Shown: positions 60,559 to 64,000 of the stretch, piece after piece
Numbering within the stretch: position 1 is the stretch's first letter
Layout: every line of letters begins with the position of its first letter
Assembly (NCBI GenBank): GCA_020851235.1
Contig: JADZDD010000004.1
Coordinates: 62,001 to 126,000, forward strand
Direction of reading: 5' to 3'
DNA from: Burkholderiales bacterium
Lineage (GTDB): Bacteria; Pseudomonadota; Gammaproteobacteria; Burkholderiales; Casimicrobiaceae
DNA length: 64,000 nt
Made by a program: the position numbers and the translations under genes
The notes under the pieces: model-generated
Database searches by the model: none
Told to the model about the DNA's origin: nothing
What the model saw: the letters and a program-made list of their open reading frames with translations, nothing else

Positions 60559-61835
60559 GATTGCATCGCCGCCGTGATGCGATCGATCTCCGCGCGCGTG
60601 AACGCACTGGGCCGCCAGGACACGCCGATGTGCATGCCGTCGCCGACCGACGCCGGCGCCAGCACGAGCGGCGAGAACGGACCGGTGGAGATCGCCCGCA
60701 GATAGTGCAGGATCGGCGCCTCCCCCACCCCCGCCTTCCACATCGCCTCGACGTTGAGCGCCGAGACCCCGCCCCAGACGGGATACGCCTTGGCGTACAT
60801 CTGCTTGTGCTGCTCGGGGGTCATGAAGCGCCAGGCGACGCCGACTCCGCTCAGCAGGCACAGCGTCTGCAGGTAGAGCTTGCGCCGTCGCATGCGTTGT
60901 GTCTGCTCATGCACGGCGTGCGCGAGGGTTTCGAGGCTCGTTCCCGGCGGCACGAGGTGCGAGACGAAAAACGAGCTCAGGAACTGGCCGAACACCTCCC
61001 GGGTCCCCGGCTCGAGCTCGCCGCGCAGGTTGATGACGCAGGCGATGCCGACCTCGCGCCGGCGCGGGGCGGCAAGCCGGTCCGGAATCTGCGCAGCAAT
61101 CGCGTCCAGGAGCATCGCAAGCAGCATGTCGTTGACCGTCACGCCCCACTGCTTGGCCGTGCGGCGCACCGCGGCGTGGATCCCGGGCGTGAATTCGATC
61201 GAGGTGAACGCGTTGTACCGGCTCTCGCCGTGCGGGTAGCGCGGACGCACGAGACGTCGCGAGCGCAACAGCATCCAGGGCAGGAAGTGAAACCCGAGAT
61301 AGAACGCAAGGAGGTTGCGGCGGAAGAGTCGCCCATAGGGGCGCGGATACAGGTCGGGGGCCGGCTCGTTGTCGGGATAGGTCCCATCGTAACGGGCGGC
61401 GATGTCTTGCAGGAGCGCCACGATCGAATCGCCCCCGGCGATGACGTGATCGTAGGCCACGCCGACGTGGAAAGAGCCCCCGTTACGCACCGCGAAGAAG
61501 CGCAGCGGCTCGTACGCCGACTCCCCCGGTGCCGGTCCGAAGGGGGTATTGAGGTGTCGCTCCATCTCGCGCTCGAGGACGGACATCGCCTCGCCATTCG
61601 CATCGTGGACCGGCAACGTCACGCGCACGGCCCCTCCCGCATATTCGTAGCGCCGGCGCTTCGTATCGAGCGCGAGCCGCGTGATGCCCGTCGCCGCGAG
61701 ATGGGCCGCGATCGCGGCCTCGAGGCGTTCGGCGTCGAGCGTGCCGGGAAGCTCGGCGACGTGCACGGCGTTGTACGGGTAGAGCCCGCGCCAGCGCAGC
61801 ATCGCCGACTGGAAGAGGTTGAAGCGCCCCTTCAC
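60531..61835 (-). CDS. Condensation-domain-like acyltransferase (CoA-dependent acyltransferase superfamily)
   Basis: 434 residues from a GTG preceded by GGAGGAG that overlaps the stop of the upstream hydrolase gene. The chloramphenicol-acetyltransferase-like fold is shown by FNLFQSAMLRWRGLYPYNAVHVAEL at the start and GVAYDHVIAGGDSIVALL in the active site. The usual HHxxxDG is H130-xxx-G here: His kept, Asp changed to Gly. WGVTVNDMLLAMLLDAIA and a C-terminal WRPSAFTRAEIDRITAAM follow. PapA/WSD-like enzymes of this fold join acyl groups to an alcohol or amine. It could esterify the cluster's acyl-ACP product. Confidence 0.75.
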   Translation of the reverse strand: MKGRFNLFQSAMLRWRGLYPYNAVHVAELPGTLDAERLEAAIAAHLAATGITRLALDTKRRRYEYAGGAVRVTLPVHDANGEAMSVLEREMERHLNTPFGPAPGESAYEPLRFFAVRNGGSFHVGVAYDHVIAGGDSIVALLQDIAARYDGTYPDNEPAPDLYPRPYGRLFRRNLLAFYLGFHFLPWMLLRSRRLVRPRYPHGESRYNAFTSIEFTPGIHAAVRRTAKQWGVTVNDMLLAMLLDAIAAQIPDRLAAPRRREVGIACVINLRGELEPGTREVFGQFLSSFFVSHLVPPGTSLETLAHAVHEQTQRMRRRKLYLQTLCLLSGVGVAWRFMTPEQHKQMYAKAYPVWGGVSALNVEAMWKAGVGEAPILHYLRAISTGPFSPLVLAPASVGDGMHIGVSWRPSAFTRAEIDRITAAMQSCARKLGSC

Positions 61836-62821
61836 CGCGCCGACTCCTCCGTGCGCAACCGGCGCTGTCCCTCGACGCACCAGTGACGGCGAATCGAATG
61901 CCACAGATCGGCGGCGAGTTCGAGGTTGCGCACATCGACGCCTTCGGGGAGCGCTGGCGGCGCGTCGGGGCGCCAGGCGAGGATGTAGGCGCGCGTCGCG
62001 GGCTGGGCCGCGAGGTGCGCCATGAGCGGTGCGCCGATGTGGCTGTAGCGCGCCGGAAGCAGCACGTTACGCACATGGCTCGTACCGGTGGCGAGGTACG
62101 GCTCGTCCTCCGCGAGCGTGCCGGCGATGGGGTCCCAGGCAATGGCAAAGCCCGTGAACTCGAGCGCCGTGTCCGGCACCTTGCGCAGCAGCGGGAGCAT
62201 CGTCCATTGCCCGAGGAGCACGCGCGCGAGCTTGCCGGTGGCGATCGCCGCGGCGAAGGCGAGCGTCAGCCCGACGACCGGCCGCTCGATGCCCGTCACG
62301 GGATCGCGAATGACGGTGCGCGGCAGCGTCTCCCCCGTGGCCGGATCCACGAGTGCGATCGCCGGATCGAAGGCGCCGGCCAGCGTGTGCAGCGTGCGAA
62401 CGACGAGCATGCCGCCCTGGCTATGCCCGATGAGCATCGGGCGCAACCTGTCGTGCTCGTAATGCCAGGCGAGCATCCCGGCCACGTGGGCGCTGTCGCC
62501 GAAACTCGAGCGCGTGAGGCTGCCGTCCAGCGGGTCGCGCAACGACGACTCCGGATAGCCCATCGCGATGAGGAACCGTGCGAAGGGCTCCATCGTCACC
62601 ACGGGGATGCTGCCGTGCAGGAGCACGATGCGCGGTGCCGGCATTCCGGCGAGCACGACCGTCGCCTCGCCGTTGCCGAGCCGGTCGCAGTCGAGCGCGA
62701 GCAGCGCTGCGCGATGCGACGGTGCCGGAACTTGCGCACCGATCGCCGGGCCCGCGATCAGCGCCGCGACGGAGACGACAGCGACAACGAGCGCGCAGGC
62801 GGGGCAGGACAGGCGCGACAC
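61832..62821 (-). CDS. Exported alpha/beta-hydrolase (first paralogue)
   Basis: 329 residues. The signal peptide (MSRLSCPACALVVAVVSVAALIAGPAIGAQ) leads to a hydrolase with RIVLLHGSIPVVTMEPFARFLIAMGYPESSL, the elbow LIGHSQGGMLVV and VRNVLLPARYSHIGA near the expected His. It shares gene order and long sequence blocks with the hydrolase at 59413-60558, which suggests local duplication. It is the second gene in the minus-strand run (46-nt gap from the methyltransferase-like gene). The reaction is unknown, perhaps release or remodelling of the acylated product outside the cytoplasm. Confidence 0.75.
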   Translation of the reverse strand: MSRLSCPACALVVAVVSVAALIAGPAIGAQVPAPSHRAALLALDCDRLGNGEATVVLAGMPAPRIVLLHGSIPVVTMEPFARFLIAMGYPESSLRDPLDGSLTRSSFGDSAHVAGMLAWHYEHDRLRPMLIGHSQGGMLVVRTLHTLAGAFDPAIALVDPATGETLPRTVIRDPVTGIERPVVGLTLAFAAAIATGKLARVLLGQWTMLPLLRKVPDTALEFTGFAIAWDPIAGTLAEDEPYLATGTSHVRNVLLPARYSHIGAPLMAHLAAQPATRAYILAWRPDAPPALPEGVDVRNLELAADLWHSIRRHWCVEGQRRLRTEESAR

Positions 62822-62866
62822 GGCGACAACAGGAGCGGGCGCGAAGCTCGTGACGGAAAGGTCGAA

Positions 62867-63532
62867 TTATCGCAGGTGCCCCGTTTCGCCACCCGGTCGC
62901 GGCGAACGCGGGATGAAGCGCCCGGTATGCCGCATGTACGTCGCATAGCGCGCGCCGTGCCGGGCCAACAGGTGTCGCTCCTCGTTGTGCGCCTTGATCA
63001 CCATCATCGTGATGTGCGTGACGCCGATCGCCACCATGAGCCCCGTGGGTACGACGACCATCGTGCAGCCCATGAGCAGGATCGACAGCGCGTAGATCGG
63101 ATGGCGCACGCGCGAGAACATCCCTTCGGTGATGAGCATCTGCTCCTCGTCGGTGACGGCCATGCGCCAATGCCGGCCCATGCGCCGCCAGGACTGGATC
63201 GTCAGCACGAGGCAGGCGAGCGCCGTCACCATCGCGACGTGGCGCAGGGCGGCGTACGGCATGGCGCTCGCAAACGCCGGCAAGCCCAAAGGCGGCGTCG
63301 AACGGGACAAGGCGAGCCAGGGCAGCGCGACCCACGCGGCGACGACCGGCAGCCAGACGAGTCCCAGCACGCGTTCGAGCGGCTGGCGGGGCAACACGCG
63401 CGCCGGGCGGGCCCCGTGCTTGCGCGACCGGCGGCGGACGCGAACGATCATCGCGCCAACGCCGAACCAGTAGGCAGAAACGGTGATCGCGACGAGGGTG
63501 CCGGGAATGTCCATGACGAGTCGAGGCGCCAT
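62867..63532 (-). CDS. Isoprenylcysteine carboxyl methyltransferase (ICMT/PEMT)-like membrane protein
   Basis: 221 residues with about five helices. The SAM-side motif is GMFSRVRHPIYALSILLMG, followed by ERHLLARHGARYATYMRHTGRFIP at the C-terminus. Both are standard in bacterial ICMT-like and phospholipid methyltransferase-like proteins. It may methylate a lipid or isoprenoid carboxylate, or be a non-enzymatic member. It is first in the minus-strand run, 33 nt from the divergent protease-like gene. An ATG at 63514 is an alternative start. Confidence 0.78.
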   Translation of the reverse strand: MAPRLVMDIPGTLVAITVSAYWFGVGAMIVRVRRRSRKHGARPARVLPRQPLERVLGLVWLPVVAAWVALPWLALSRSTPPLGLPAFASAMPYAALRHVAMVTALACLVLTIQSWRRMGRHWRMAVTDEEQMLITEGMFSRVRHPIYALSILLMGCTMVVVPTGLMVAIGVTHITMMVIKAHNEERHLLARHGARYATYMRHTGRFIPRSPRPGGETGHLR

Positions 63533-63565
63533 TGTACGGACCGCCCCCCGCGCTATCCTTGACCG

Positions 63566-64000
63566 ATGCGCGCACCTCCCCCCTCGGCTGCGCTGTTCAT
63601 CCTGTACCTCACCGTCGCCACCAGCGGCTGCGACGGCGACGGTGCACGCGAGCGCACCGCGCAGGTGGCCCGCGTGACCTCGGGTCCGCAGGACTTTGCG
63701 GCGCGCTGCGCCGGGCTGCCGGACGCGGCGCCCAGCGTCACCGCTCAGCCGATCGACGTGCGCTTCGACGAGACGCGGTCGCTCGCCGAACTGACCGCGC
63801 TCTACGCGCGCGCCGCGCCGCACCATGCGACCCTCGGCCTCACGCACGCGCAACTCGCCTACGCGACCTCGCTCGTGGCCAACGGGTTGCGCCAGGGGCG
63901 CGAGGTCTGCATGCGCGTGCGCGTCCAGGTCGAGGTATCGCTCGCGCCAATGATCGTCTACATCGCCCGCGAGATCGCGACCGATCCCTGCCGGCGCGAG
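63566..64000 (+). CDS. DUF922-like predicted secreted zinc protease (partial, runs off right edge)
   Basis: 145 residues visible, open at the window edge. The N-terminus (ALFILYLTVATSGC) is a signal or lipoprotein-like leader. The segment IDVRFDETRSLAEL...GLTHAQLAYATSLVANG and VRVQVEVSLAPMIVYIAREIATDPC resembles the region before the HExxH motif of DUF922 secreted proteases. That motif would lie just past the window, so catalysis is not shown. It is divergent from the ICMT-like gene. Confidence 0.6.
   Translation, partial: MRAPPPSAALFILYLTVATSGCDGDGARERTAQVARVTSGPQDFAARCAGLPDAAPSVTAQPIDVRFDETRSLAELTALYARAAPHHATLGLTHAQLAYATSLVANGLRQGREVCMRVRVQVEVSLAPMIVYIAREIATDPCRRE

Noticed and set aside
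51633-63532. Aryl-polyene or flexirubin cluster
   Set aside because: An enoyl reductase is present, and LolA-like, MMPL exporter and thioesterase genes typical of those clusters are missing.

Overview
The window is about 70% GC. It reads as a chromosomal segment of a betaproteobacterium, probably Burkholderiales-like or a relative. Pointers are a Bug-type tripartite tricarboxylate receptor at the left edge, an NsrR/NnrS nitric-oxide module, a bactofilin, TerC, and the overall codon use. No rRNA, tRNA, complete IS element or CRISPR array was seen. The first 2.7 kb is visibly less GC-rich than the rest. It holds an edge-truncated Bug receptor, a decayed SDR pseudogene, an intact SDR and a gene-poor stretch, so it looks like the end of an accessory segment.

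Layout. (1) 2.9-7.6 kb: a nitrosative-stress / low-oxygen module with nnrS, a 7Fe ferredoxin (fdxA), a Crp/Fnr regulator, a small cytochrome c and an NsrR-type repressor. (2) 7.2-17.7 kb: mixed housekeeping and envelope genes. These include an AhpD-like protein, an EamA transporter with a small membrane partner, a patatin lipoprotein, class I aldolase, a papain-like protease fused to a serine hydrolase, an M23 peptidase, a divergent acetylglutamate-kinase-like protein, an RNase II-type protein and a LOG protein. (3) 17.9-26.8 kb: a co-directional operon that I identify as 2-hydroxyisobutyrate catabolism (hcmB-hcl-meaH-hcmA). An MFS transporter, a thiamine-diphosphate enzyme of the 2-hydroxyacyl-CoA lyase/oxalyl-CoA decarboxylase type and a tandem gamma-carbonic-anhydrase-like protein follow it. 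The mutase large subunit has the Ile and Asp reported to distinguish 2-hydroxyisobutyryl-CoA mutase from methylmalonyl-CoA mutase. (4) 26.8-33.0 kb: ABC exporter, TPR protein, type IV pilin, DUF3750 protein and thiolase. (5) 33.05-33.92 kb: an intergenic mosaic of direct repeats. (6) 33.9-49.8 kb: mostly single genes (TonB-like, Mrr-like, lytic transglycosylase, ketodeoxyarabonate dehydratase, bactofilin, trxC, DUF4397, CBS, spermidine-synthase-like and others). There is also a three-gene overlapping set, EEP hydrolase - PLP aminotransferase - exported methyltransferase.

(7) 49.8-63.5 kb is a long minus-strand run of about 14 closely packed or overlapping genes. Its core is a complete dedicated type II fatty-acid-synthase set: two ketosynthases, a double-hotdog dehydratase, an unusual 141-aa ACP, a FabG-type ketoreductase and a FabL-type enoyl reductase. 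It also has a phosphopantetheinyl transferase fused to an LpxL-like acyltransferase and an LpxO/OlsC-like hydroxylase. Upstream lie a condensation-domain-like acyltransferase between two paralogous exported alpha/beta hydrolases, and an isoprenylcysteine-methyltransferase-like membrane protein. The inferred job is to make, hydroxylate, transfer and perhaps export a special acyl lipid. I do not recognise it as a described cluster. This locus and the 2-hydroxyisobutyrate operon are the two most interesting systems in the window.
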